DNA of 64,000 nucleotides from Bretschneidera sinensis (taxonomy: Eukaryota > Streptophyta > Magnoliopsida > Brassicales > Akaniaceae): NCBI GenBank assembly GCA_023935145.1, contig CM043699.1, forward strand, positions 131,076,536-131,140,535, read 5' to 3'. Made by a program: the position numbers and the translations under genes. The first letter of the stretch is position 1. Each line of letters opens with the position of its first letter. Of the stretch, positions 1 to 10,933 are shown piece by piece. Under the pieces are notes generated by a model. It was given only the letters and a program-made list of their open reading frames with translations. It was not told the DNA's origin and searched no databases.

Positions 1-1765
1 GTGGTCAGTAGAGTTAGAAGAGTTCGATATCCGGTACCACCCTCGAAAGGTAGTCAAGGGTCAAGCCTTGGCCTACTTGATCGTCGAAACAAACCTCTTA
101 ATGGACCCAAGCAAGGGAGTAAGATCGATGTCTGATGAATCACCTTCAGAGTGGACCCTCCATGTAGATGGGTCTTCGAATACCACAAGAAGCGGAGCAT
201 GACTCATCCTCTGCAGCCCTAACGGCTTCATGGTCTAATATGTGTTAAGGTTTGAATTCAAGACCTCCAACAACGAGGTGAAATACGAAGCCCTTTTGAG
301 ATTAGCTAAAGCATTGACCGCCGAAGCTCTAGACGTGTACAGTGACTCACAGCTGGTGGTAAGTCAAGTGACTGGGGAATTTGAAGCCCTGGGAGAAAAG
401 CTCTTCTGGTACCTCGAAAATGTAAAAGAGCCCGCCGCAAAATTCAAGGCATTCCGAATAACTAAAGTCTCATGAGCAAAAAACTCCAAGGCGGACGCCT
501 TGGCCCGCCTAGCCTCACTACCTCGAGCCGTCTACATAGAGACTCTCCTCGCCCCAAGCATAGACGAAGCCCCTATCCTGCTAGTAGCAAAGGAAGAAAC
601 ATAGATGGACCCGATCCTCCGGTACTTGAAAAATGGGGAAGTCCCCGAACAGAAGATCGAAGCCAAAAAAATAATCTCCTATGCCTCCCGGTACGTGGTC
701 ATAGATTAGCAGTTATATAAGAGGACTTTGACTATACTCTTCGGGAGGTCCACAAAGGGGATATGTGAAAATCACTTAGGGGCCCGAGCTTTAGCCTTCA
801 AAGTTCTCCGACAAGGGTATTATTGACCCAAAATGAATGAGGATGCAGCAGATTTAGTCAGAAAATGCAAGAGCTGCCAACAACACACTCTCTTGCCACA
901 TCAACCAGCCAACCCTCTCACCTTAATCACCAGTCCTCTTCTCTTCGCAATGTGGGGAATGGACATCCTTTGCCCATTCACCACGACTTCCAGAAAAAAG
1001 AAACATCTCATTGTAGCTATCGATTACTTCACCAAATAGGTCGAAACGGAGCCACTGGCTAGCATCATATATCATCAGACCCCAAACTTCGTTTGGAAAT
1101 CAATCGTGTGTCAATTCGGTACTAACACCGACAATGGTAAACAATTCGATAGCTCTCGATTTAAAACATTTTGCGAAAACCTCTGTATCGAACATCGGTT
1201 CTCGTCCGTCGGATATCCGCAAGATAATGGCCAGGCTGAAGTAACCAACATAACACTTCTCTAAGGAATTAAGAAGAGACTCGATAAAACAGATAAGCAA
1301 TGGGCCGATCAACTCTCCAATATCCTTTGTGCCTATCGAATAACTATTCATACTCCAACAGGGAAAACCCCATTCTTCATAACATACGTTTTAGAAGCCG
1401 TCATTCCCCTCGAGATCAGAATACCATCGATGCGCGTACAACACTTCGAACCAAGTAACAACGAGGAAGGTTTACGAATGAACACAGATTTAGTTGACAA
1501 AGCCCAAGACAAAGCCCAAATCCGCTTAGCTGTGTATCAATAGAGGAATGTCCGGTATTACAATTCTCGAGTTCGAAACAAGAACTTCAAACTACACGAC
1601 CTCATCCTTCGAAAAAGTGAAGTGTCCCGTCCTCGGCAAACGAGAAAGCTCGTCCTGAATTGGGAAGGCTCGTATAGAATCTGAAAAGTCTGCTGAGTTG
1701 GCACCTTCGAACATAAGGAGCTAAATGGAAAGCCCGTTCCACGCGAAAAACCTCCGCAAATTTAA
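1..1765 (+). mobile_element. Ty3/gypsy (Tat-like) pol 3' fragment, left arm of inverted pair
   Basis: Degenerate 3' pol of a gypsy retrotransposon read on the plus strand. In order one can read the end of the RT-linked RNase H, a second RNase H-like domain (WTLHVDGSSNT near 150-180, then SDSQLVVSQV near 340), a spacer, the integrase zinc region (KCKSCQQ near 865), the integrase core (MWGMDI near 950, IDYFTK near 1020, GYPQDNGQAE near 1210) and the C-terminal region (LRKSE near 1610). Many stop codons and frame changes interrupt it, so it is dead. A second RNase H between the first one and integrase is typical of the plant Tat lineage. The copy enters from beyond the left edge and loses similarity near 1765, just before the opposite-strand copy begins. 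It matches 1825-3662 in reverse complement at roughly 90 percent by eye. Confidence 0.88.
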
Positions 1766-1824
1766 CAAAATTTTGAACTTTTTCCAAATTCAAGTTTTAT
1801 TATTTCTAGCTTTTACATGTTGTA

Positions 1825-2959
1825 TTACTGATAGAATTTGCGAAGGTTTTCCTCGTTCCAAGTACGCGGAACGAGTTTGCCATCTAGCTCCTCAAGTTTG
1901 AAGGTGTTAACTAGGCAAACTTTTCGGATTCTATACGGGCCTTCCCAATTTGAGACGAGCTTTCCCGTTTGTCGAGGACGGGACACTACACTTTTTCGAA
2001 GGACGAGGTCTTGCAGTTTGAAGTTCCTGTATCGAACTCGGGAATTGTAATACCGGGCGGTCCTCTGTTGATACGCAGATAAGCAGATTTGGGCTTTGTC
2101 TCGAGCTTCATCAACTAAATCTGTGTTCATTCGTAAACCTTCCTTGTTGTTACTTAGTTCGAAGTGTTGTACTCACATCGATGGTATTTCGATCTCGAGG
2201 GGAATGACGGCTTCCGAACCGTATGTCATGAAGAATGGGGTTTCCCCTGTTGAAGTGTGAATAGTTGTTCGATAGGCCCAGAGGATATTGGAGAGTTGAT
2301 CGGCCCATTGCTTATCCGCTTTATCGAGTCTCTTCTTGATTCCTTAGAGAAACGTTCTGTTGGTTACCTCGGGTATTAGCTTGCGGATGTCCGACGGACG
2401 AGAACCGATGTTCAATGTGGAGGTCTTCGCAGAACGTTTTAAACCAAGAGCTATCGAATTAGTTACCGTTATCGGTGACAAACACCCGAGGTATACCGAA
2501 TCTACACACGATTGATTTCCAAACAAAGTTTCGGGTCTGATGATCTGTGATGCTGGCCAATGGCTCTGCTTGGACTCATTTGGCGAAGTAATCAATAGCT
2601 ACAATGAGATGTTTCTTTTGTTCAGAGGTCGTGGTGAATGGGCCAAGGATGTCCATTCCCCACATGGCGAAAAGGAGAGGACTGGTGATCGAGGTGAGGG
2701 TGTTAGCTGGTTGATATGGCACGGGAGTCTGCTGCTGGCAGCTCTTGCATTTTTTGACTAAATCTGCTGTATCCTCGTTCACTTTGGACCAATAATACCC
2801 TTGTCGGAGAACTTTGAAGGCTAAGGCTCGGGCCCCTAAGTGATTTCCACATATCCCTTCGTGGACCTCCCGGAGAGCGTAGTCGGCTTCAAGTGAATTG
2901 AAGCACCTTAAATAAGGCATAATCAAAGCCCTCTTATATAACTGCCTATCTATGACCAC
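1825..2959 (-). pseudogene. gypsy integrase (degenerate)
   Basis: Reading the minus strand from 2959, the HHCC zinc region is visible (VHEGICGNHLG, then KKCKSCQQ), followed by the start of the core with FAMWGMDILGPF and IDYFAK. The core continues below about 2576 in other frames, and the C-terminal part (LRKSVVSRPRQTGKLV and NWEGPYRIRKV) ends at a stop codon at 1825. Integrase would insert the cDNA copy into the host genome. The frame is broken between 2130 and 2576, so no full-length enzyme can be made. About 45 bases after the stop the similarity shared with the opposite copy ends. Confidence 0.85.
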
Positions 2960-3177
2960 ATGCTGGGAGGCACAAGATCATTCTTCTGTTCGGGGACTTT
3001 CTTATTTCTCAAGTACCAGAGGATCGGGTCCATCCATGTTTCTTCCTCTGCTACTGGCAGAACAGGGGCTTCGTCTATGCTTGGGGCGGAGAGAGTCTCT
3101 AGGTAGACGGCTTGAGTTGGCTCGAGGTACCAAGATGAGGTTAGGTGGGCCAAGGCATCTGCCTTAGAGTTTTCTAC

Positions 3178-5100
3178 TCATGGGACCTGAGTTATTCGGA
3201 ATGTCTTAAATTTTACGGCTAGCTCTTTTTCCTTTTCGAGGTACCAGGCGAGCTTTTCTCCTCGGGCTTCAAATTCCCTAGTGACCTGACTTACCACTAG
3301 CTGTGAGTCATTGTACACGTCTAGAACTTTAGTGGTCAATGCTTTAACTAATCTCAGGCCGGCCAGTAGGGCTTCGTATTGTGCCTCGTTGTTGGAAGTC
3401 TTGAATTCAACCCTTAAGGTGTATTCGACCATAAAGCTGTCAGAGCTGCAGAAGATGAGTCTTACTTCGCTTTTTGTGGTATTCGAAGACCTGTTTACAT
3501 GGAGGGTCCACCCCGGAGGTGATTCGTCAGACATCAATCCTGTTCCCTCGCTTGGATCCATTGAGAGTGTTGTTTCGACAATGAAGTCAGCTAAGGCCTG
3601 ACCCTTGACTGCCTTTCGAAGGTGGTACCGGATATCGAACTCTCTTAACTCTACTGACCACTTTACCATTCTTCTGGAAACACTCGGGTTATCCAGGACT
3701 TGCCTTAAGGGCTGGTCAGTCAGGAGGACGATTGTGTGCACCTGGAAATATGGTCGGAGCTTTTGTGTGGCTACTATAACGGCGTAAGTTACCTTCTCTA
3801 TAGGAGGATACCTCACCTCCACTTCATAGAGGATTCTGCTGACATAATAGATTGGTTTTTGAGTGCCTTCCTCTTCTCAGATCAGGATGGAGGCCACGAT
3901 ACTTTACCCAGCTGATAAGTACAGAAACAGTTCTTCACCCGGGATTGGCTTGGTCAAGAGCAGCGGCGAGCTTAAATATTTCTTTAATTCTTCAAACGCT
4001 TCCTGGAAATTCTCTATCCAGGAAAAATCTTTCTCCTTCTTGATGGCCTTGAAAAAAGGAAAGCATCTTTCTACGGACTTGGACATGAAGCGGTTCAAGG
4101 TTACTATTCACCCAGTGAGCCGTTGTACTTCTTTTATGGACTTAGGAGAAGCCATATCAATGATGGCTTTTATCTTTTCTGTACTAGCTTCTATTCCTCT
4201 TTGGGTGACCATGAAGCCCAAGAACTTCCCCCTATTACTCCGAATGCACATTTCGCTGGGTTCAACCTCATCTTATGCTTGCGCAGTACCCCAAACGCCT
4301 CTTCCAAGTCAGAGTGGTGGTTTCACGCCTCCGTACTTTTGACTAAGATATCGTCCACATAGACTTCCATGTTTCGCCCGACCCGCTCTTTGAAGATCTT
4401 GTTCACTAACCTTTGATAGGTTGCGCCAGTGTTCTTGAGCTCGAAGGGCATAACCTTATAACAGTACAACCCCGATCAGTGACAAAGGCGGTCTTGTCTT
4501 GGTCAGGCCCGTACATAAAGATCTGGTTGTAACCGGAGTATACGTCCATGAATGAGAGGAGTTCGTGCCCTGAAGTTGCATCCACCAGCTAATCGACCCG
4601 AAAGAGGGAAAAGCTGTCCTTAGGACAAGCTTTGTTCAGATTGGTAAAGTCGATGCAAATTTGCCACTTACCGCTGGATTTTCGAACCATCACCACGTTG
4701 GATACCCACTCGGGGTACTTTACTTCTCAGACGAAACTGACTTCAAGCAATTTATCTACCTCGGCCTTGATGGCGACCTGGGGCTCCGAGGTGAAAGTTC
4801 TTTTTTTTTGAATGACTGGTTTTTGTTTCGGATCTACGTTCAGGTGGTGCTCGATAGTTCTAGGGTCGATTTCAGGCATGTCTAATACAGACCAAGCAAA
4901 TAGGTCTTGGTTCTTCTTGAGGAGGGAGATGAGCTCTTCTCTGTGACTTTTGGGAAGATTTGATCCGATCTAGATGGTTTGGGAGGGGTTTTCTCTGAGG
5001 GGCACCGAAGTTAGCTCTTCTACGAGTCGCCCCCTTAGAGTCTTCATCTCATCTCTAAGGTCTTGTGCTTCGAGGGGCAGGGCTTCGATCTTCTTTCCTT
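3178..5100 (-). pseudogene. gypsy reverse transcriptase plus two RNase H domains (degenerate)
   Basis: Minus-strand pol core. The catalytic YVDD box of the reverse transcriptase is encoded at 4350-4361, and the connection region (AIKKEKDFSWIENFQEAFEE) lies near 4040. RNase H follows (YPPIEKVTYAVIVATQKLRP, then VLLTDQPLRQVL near 3730), and a second RNase H-like domain (WTLHVNRSSNTT near 3500, DSQLVVSQVTREFEARGEK near 3300) precedes the integrase. A second, archaeal-type RNase H is known in Tat elements. The RT part is cut by stops and frame changes; the RNase H part (3178-3822) remains open over about 214 codons. Confidence 0.85.
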
Positions 5101-5301
5101 CCTTAATGGCATTTAGATAGCAGGACCGAGAAGCTCACTAATCTCCTCTAACTATCTCACCTCCTCACTGGTGGGGAATTTGACTTTCAGATGATAGATG
5201 GAGACAACGGCCTTCAACTTGTTAAGGCAAGGTCGATCGAGGATCATATTGTAAAATGAGGGCTGCTTGACTACCAAGAAGGTGGTTTGCACCGTGGTTG
5301 T

Positions 5302-5715
5302 TTACGGCGCTGTTCCTGTAGTAACAGAAAAGACTATACTTCCCTCTGCGAATACTGAGGATCTACCGAAACCATAAAAAGGGGCAGGAGCCGGCTCTAA
5401 GCGCTCGTCTTTCAGCTCTATGAGCTGGAAGACGTCATGAAATAGGTAGTCTGCTGAGCTCCCGTTGTCAATCAGGACCTGCTTTACTTCATGGTTAGCC
5501 CCCAGGAGAGAGACCACCACCGCGTCATCATGAGGAGTCTGCACACCTTCCAAGTTGCCTTCTGTAAAGGAGATTATCAGACCTGACTTTTTTCGCTTGT
5601 GGGGGCCGCTGAAGGAGGCCACGGCTCTAGCATACACCTTGTTGTTTTGTCCCGAACCTCCTCCAGCCACCAGGCCTCCGCAGATTGTTTTGATGATTCT
5701 AGTGGTTGTCGCCAC
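5302..5715 (-). pseudogene. gypsy aspartic protease region
   Basis: Minus-strand open stretch with the retropepsin active-site motif VLIDNGSSAD (the usual form is D-T/S-G; here D-N-G-S-S as in many plant Tat elements), followed by a glycine-rich flap-like region (FYGFGRSSVFAEGSIVFSV). The retropepsin would cut the Gag-Pol polyprotein. It lies between the gag zinc-knuckle region and the reverse transcriptase, as expected. The frame closes before RT, so the polyprotein is broken. Confidence 0.8.
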
Positions 5716-5761
5716 CTCATGGTTCTTCTGATCGGGCCCCTCTTGCCTAGACCTGAGGTTA

Positions 5762-7230
5762 TTACAAAGGTCCTACCGCTCTTACCGAGGAGGACGGGGG
5801 ATTCCGGAGTCCCTTCTTGGCTGGGCGGGCACCTCTCTCTCTTTCTCGAGGTCTTGTGAAGTCCTTCAGGTGCCCTCGACTAATGAAGACCTCGATCTGT
5901 TCCTTCAGGCTATGATATTCCTCAGTATCGTGACTGTAGTTCTTGTGGAATCGACACCACTTTCTCTGGTCCCCACTGAGGTGCGGCATCTTGGGCGGCC
6001 ACTGAAAGACTGACCTATCTTGCAGTTGCATTAGGACATTGGTCCTAGACGCATTAAGGGGGTGAAGCCGTCAAGCCGGGGGTGGGGTTTATACCTGCTT
6101 TCTTGGTGAGGCCTTTTGATCGCTCCTCTTTGAGGGTCGATGTCATTTCTTTTCTTATCTGTTTCCCCTTCTCTCTCTCCTAAATGCTTGGTCATCTTCT
6201 GCCAACATATACTTTTCTGCTCGAGCCAAAACCTCGTTCATGTTCATAAGCAGGCGACAGTTGAGCTTGGAGCTGAAGATCCCGGACCTCAGCCTGTTTT
6301 TAAAGGCCAACATTTGAACATTCGGATCGAGATCAGGAATTTTCCATGCAGCTGTATTGAACTTAGATATGTAGGCTCGGAGCTTCTCTTCTCGATGTTG
6401 GATAATATTGAACAGGCTCTCTGAGGTCTTCTTCGGCCCTTTGCTACTGAGGAAGTGTGAAGTAAAGGCATAACTGAGCTCTCTAAAGTTGCCAATGCTT
6501 TTTGGCCTTAGATGTGAGTACCACGTACCTGCGGCCTTCTCAAGAGTCAAGGGGAAGGCACGACACATGATAGGATCAGAATACCGGTGCAGCATCATGG
6601 TCGTCTTGTAATGTTGTGAATGGTTTAGAGGGTCTGCCGAACCGTCATACATCCTGACTTGCGACATTCTAAAGTTAGGCGGGAGTGGGGTCTCGAGGAC
6701 ATCCTCCGTGAACGGAGGATCCTGGATACTAAGCTCATCCAAGATACTGGGGCTTCTATGCTTGAGGGCCCTGTCTATCTTTTCTTCCATCTCCTCAAAT
6801 CGTCTGTCCAGGTTGAAGTTGCTCTTGGAGGAGCTTTCTTTGGACCGGCCGCAGTGTAGCGAGGGCTCGACAATGGATTGGTTGTAGGTCGGATCTTCGC
6901 TATCAGAAGATTTTACTTGCTCGGGAGCTTGGTGGGGAAAAAATGAGGGTTGCTGGCCTCGGACTTGGGCTGCTAAGTCGGCTATCATTCGGGAGAGCTC
7001 TTGGAATTGAGCCTGAGTCACTGGGGCAGCCTGAGGATGTGCAGCCGCTTCATCGTAGTCGGGAGAGTCGGTTCTGGAGAGATGAGAGCGTTGTTTTCTG
7101 ACGGGGGACCGTTTACTTGACCCAGGGGTCGCACGTTCTAGGATTGCAGGGAATCTGGGCCTAGATCGCTGGCTCTGGGCGTTGCCCTGGATAAGAGCAG
7201 AGCACGCCGTTGGGGCTCCCTTACTAGTTC
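5762..7230 (-). pseudogene. gypsy gag
   Basis: Minus-strand gag. The conserved retrotransposon gag fold is read in 6155-7021 (MYDGSADPLNHSQHY, then FPLTLEKAAGTWYSHL, then RAEKYMLAEDDQAF). A zinc-knuckle-like segment, CRFHKNYSHDTEEYHSLKEQ, follows in 5762-6031 in a different frame. The frame stays open upstream of 7021 to about 7230, so the true start is not certain. Gag would form the cytoplasmic particle that packages the RNA. The break between the two gag segments shows decay. Confidence 0.82.
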
Positions 7231-7320
7231 TTTTTGTGGTGATTCTTGGCGGTATCGCAACAGATGAGTCCCCTAGACTTCTTCGCTTCTACTGTTCAGC
7301 GAAAGATTGTGGTTTCCCAC

Positions 7321-7331
7321 GGACGGCGCCA
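7321..7331 (-). promoter_or_regulatory. gypsy primer-binding site (tRNA-Asp type)
   Basis: On the minus strand the sequence TGGCGCCGTCC begins six bases inside the LTR. TGGCGCCGT is complementary to the 3' acceptor end of plant tRNA-Asp including its CCA tail, so it would prime minus-strand cDNA synthesis. TGGCGCCGTC is a common start of the internal region in plant Tat/Athila elements. The match beyond the first nine or ten bases was not tested against a tRNA set. Confidence 0.7.
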
Positions 7332-7337
7332 ATATGT

Positions 7338-7861
7338 TGATGCCGTTAAAACCGTTGGTGCTGATGTGGCCTAGGATTGACCTCTTGGGATCTGCACAAG
7401 TAATAGGGGTGAACTAAGGGACCCCCGGAAGGAGGGTAGGGGGAGACCTCCGAGGGCACTCCGACGTTCTAGTTAGGCCGAGGCCATGGATTAATTTTAA
7501 AGTAGAGTAATACTGGAAAGTAAAAAGTCTTGTGCTTGACTCATATACCTTTTGACTATTTATAGTCTTCCGAGTGGAGGCCGCCCACGTGGGGGGAGGT
7601 ATGGCCCTGCTCCTGTGATCCCGGGCTTTAGAGAGAGAGAGATCTTAATTGTGTGCTTAGAGTGTTGTGTGTGTCAGGGGATCGCGTGTTTCAGAGGAGA
7701 GTTAGACCCGTTAATCACGCTTAGTCGTGGCAATCGTGTAATCTACCCGCTCCACGTATATTTGCCGTGCTGTGGAAGCTTAACACACGTCATAGTCCTA
7801 TTGGTGATGCCAGGATCCACGTGGGGGTTCCTATTGGATCAGGTTTCTGTGGGCTCCATCA
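7338..7861 (-). repeat. gypsy LTR (5' LTR of the minus-strand element)
   Basis: A stretch of about 524 bases bounded by short inverted ends TGATG and CATCA, next to a primer-binding site on its left and to host coding sequence on its right. On the minus strand a TATA box (TATAAATA, 7557-7564) sits inside a small palindrome, consistent with the U3 promoter driving transcription toward gag. No partner LTR exists within the window. Confidence 0.75.
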
Positions 7862-10800
7862 ATTACCAATCACTGTACAATGAAAGTGAGGCGCAATTTA
7901 ATACGTATATCCCTTTCTATCCTCCGTTTTGCTTGTTAACTCAGTTTCATGCTTTGTTGAGTGGTCATGGAAACTTATTTTTTATTTTTTATTTTATTTA
8001 AGATGTAGTATCCTATTTGGTCGGATAGGGGTTAGATACTCACGCGCTTTTGTATTCATGGTTCATGTGCTCTATAAAATTAATGTCAACATATGGTTGT
8101 CTATGTCATACTTTCCTCTTTGCAGGGACATTGATGAATAATTACGCTCACATTTTTGATCTCCTGGCACACTTGCGCCAGGTGAATGATTATTCTATTG
8201 TAAACGGTTGAGTTGTAAATTGTGTTCCCTATAATAATTTCTTAGTTCAATAACCAAAATGGACAATTTTGTTGCAGTCATCAGTCTTAGTTGCCTGTGG
8301 ATGCTCCTGATGTGTTTCTTGTGTAAATTTACAGGCGGTTGATCATCCCTACCTCCTGGTATATTCTAGGACTGCTGCACTGAGAAGCGGAACCATGCTT
8401 GAAACTGAAAACAGTGAACAAGTATGTGGCATTTGCCATGACCCGGCAGAAGATCCTGTAGTAAGTTCTCTTGGCCGGTTCCCTATCTACACTGAGTAGG
8501 CATAATTTCTTAGCTTGTAACTTGTAAAAACCCTTCAATTTTGGTCCAATATGTGAGAAATTCTATAAGCTGTTAACGTTGTGGGCTCCCGTCCCCTTAT
8601 TTCTTTTTGTTCAGAAGTGCTGTATTTATGCTTATTTACAATTGATTTTCCTTCTAACACTTATTTTTCTTCTCTTAATTGTTTAGGTTACTGCATGTGC
8701 ACGTCTTTTGTAAGGCTTGTTTGATTGATTTCTCTGCTTCCTTTGGACAAGTCTCATGCCCATCATGCTCAAAATTACTGACCGTGGATTTGACGACAAA
8801 TATGGATGCTGGAGATCAGACTACTAAAACAACCATAAAGGGGTTTAAAACCTCAAGTATTCTAAATAGATTACGACTAAATGATTTCCAGACGAGCACA
8901 AAAATAGAGGCTTTGGTATGCCCTATTTTTAAATGATGACTTTTTCTTTTTCTTTTTTCAATCTTCAGTAGACTATTTCACCTCTACTATACATTTCTCT
9001 ACTAATGACTTGTTAGCTGATTATTTCTATACATCTTATAAATATGGTATACAACAAAGCAAGCTTTTACAGGCTATTCTAAAAGCAAGCTTATATACAA
9101 CTCATTCTCAGATTTTGAAAATTCGTCTTGAAATACTGCAAAAACCGATGATAAGAGTCCTTTGATGCAAGGTGCTTAATAGTATCTGGTTGATCTGCTT
9201 TGTTGTTCTGTCATTTTACTTTCCTGTAGTGCTTGTGTGGTTCTGGAGGGAAAATTTTGATTCATGGTGTTTGTGGTGTGTGCATATCTTGTTTGTTCTG
9301 TCCATCTTGCTTGCTTCTAAATGTGTTTGCATGGTTCTAGAGGGAAGAAATTAGATTCATGGTTGAAAGAGATAGATCGGCCAAAGGAATTGTTTTCAGC
9401 CAGTTCACGTCATTCTTGGATCTCATAAATTACTCCCTCCATATGGTAAAGTTAATCATGCATTTCTATTTTTTTTTTCCTTTAGACATGAAGAAGGATT
9501 TAAAATGACACAGCTGTTTGCAGTCTAGCATAAATTGTGTTCAGTTGGTCGGAAGCATGTCCATAGCTGCAAGAGATGCTGCTATCAAGAAATTTACTGA
9601 GGATTCAGACAGCAAGGTTTTCCTCATGAGTTTGAAAGCTGGAGGTGTTGCTCTCAATCTCACAGTTGCATCCCATGTAAGTGATTGCTTTATTTCTGTT
9701 GGCTCCATGTGCAAATTGAGTATTGCGAAAGGCATTTTCTTTATTTGAAGTGAGTTGTTTTCATCCTTCACTTTCTTGAGTTTGTTTACTGAAGTTTATG
9801 ATAAATTCACTAGACAAATAGGGATTGGAAATGAAACCTTTTTGTTGCTCGAGTGATTGTAAAGTTTCCATTTGTTCCAACTAAATCCTTTCCTCTTGGT
9901 TAAAACTCATGTTTAGGTTGGTTGTCCTACTGATTAGATTTCCTGGCAATTATATTGTATTTCAGGAGGATTTTTTTTTTTTTTAAATTCAAGGGTAAGG
10001 AGGGTGGGGGGGATTTCATATCTTATTTTCTTCCTTGTAACTTTTCATCAAAGTCCCCTTATTTTGAGACTATCTTTCCACTTTATTTCTTCTGGTAGTA
10101 TGTCTTCATCTTTGCGCACCTTATGCCACACCAAGGAAGATTTAATAGAAGTCCTTCAAGTTCGAGGAAAAACGCTTCATTTTTTTAATTATAAAGAGCC
10201 CTCATGGCTTTGAAATTTGATCTCATGGTTTTGAAAGTTGTCTCGAAATGATTATTTCTTTAGGGATCAAGTTATATTTTTATTTTATTTCCAATTTCCC
10301 TTGTGTATGTTACGCCATTTTATGTCTTTGATCACTCAATCCTTCTCATTGGGTGATTGAATTCTTTGTTCTATCACAGGAAAAAAAATGGATCTTATTC
10401 TGCCGGCCAGAATGTGCTTGGGCTATACCGCCTATAATTTTGGCATGCCACTTAATGTCTTTCTGCTCCATTTTATGAAGGGAGTTAACATGCTTCGTAT
10501 GTTTTGAACATATGCTTCGTATGTTGGAACTGCATAGGTTTTCTTGATGGATCCTTGGTGGAATCCGGCTGTAGAGCGGCAAGCACAAGATAGAATTCAC
10601 CGAATAGGGCAGCACAAACCAATCAGGTTTGGCTTTTTGCTCTCTTTGCTAAGACTCGTTAAACTATAAGCTAGGTTACTTCTCTCAAGGGCTGACACTG
10701 TCTTCTACATTGTAGGACCGTTTGTTATTGAGAACACAATTGAGGAGAGGGTTTTGAAACTTCAAGAGAAGGAACTAGTGTTTGAAGGGTAAGTCTGATT

Positions 10801-10933
10801 TGTCTGCCAGCTTTGATGTTTGTTCTAAATGGCAGGTTAACATTTTCTTGTGCCTTTCAATAGGACTGTAGGTGGCTCTGCATAGGCTCTGGGAAAATTG
10901 ACCGAGGCAGACATGAGATTTCTATTTAATTGA
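7862..10933 (+). pseudogene. RAD16-like SNF2 helicase with RING finger, 3' half, disrupted
   Basis: Remnant of a nuclear DNA-repair helicase of the RAD16/RAD5 type (SNF2 ATPase with an inserted RING E3 domain). Exons read: partial 7862 to about 7907 (YQSLYNESEAQFNTY), 8126-8181, 8335-8460, 8687-8915, 9341-9445, 9524-9676, 10538-10626, 10716-10788, 10864-10933. They carry the first RING pair CGICHDPAEDPV, FCKACLIDF and CPSCSK, then helicase motifs V and VI ([33 protein letters not shown]). Lesions: 5' half missing because the gypsy LTR abuts the first exon; a two-base loss in the RING (exon 8687-8915 is 229 nt where 231 is expected); a frame change at the start of exon 10716-10788; GAG changed to TAG in the last exon (GSA-stop-ALGKLTEADM). 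The donor after 7907 is not clear. This is a pseudogene, not merely a partial gene. Confidence 0.85.
9226..9365 (+). repeat. partial duplication of an exon 5' border
   Basis: About 37 bases around 9231-9270 (GTGGTTCTGGAGGG, then GATTCATGG) repeat the acceptor and start of the RAD16-like exon at 9341 (CATGGTTCTAGAGGG, then GATTCATGG), about 100 bases apart. It would duplicate a splice acceptor inside the intron. The copy is imperfect. Confidence 0.5.

Larger units (their letters stand above)
1800..7861 (-). mobile_element. Ty3/gypsy (Tat-like) LTR retrotransposon, truncated, one LTR
   Basis: Minus-strand element whose parts run from right to left: LTR (7338-7861), primer-binding site (7321-7331), gag (5762 to about 7230), aspartic protease (5302-5715), reverse transcriptase (about 3850-5100), double RNase H (3178-3822) and integrase (1825-2959). 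The order PR-RT-RNaseH-INT with a second RNase H places it in Ty3/gypsy, close to the plant Tat lineage. The second LTR expected to the left of integrase is absent; instead the sequence passes through a short spacer into an opposite-strand copy of the same pol 3' end. Stops and frameshifts are spread through RT and integrase, so it cannot be autonomous. Its LTR abuts coding sequence of a RAD16-like gene at 7862, which makes it an exon insertion. Confidence 0.9.

Noticed and set aside
1838..2050. Plus-strand open frame over the gypsy integrase end
   Set aside because: Antisense shadow of minus-strand integrase coding sequence.
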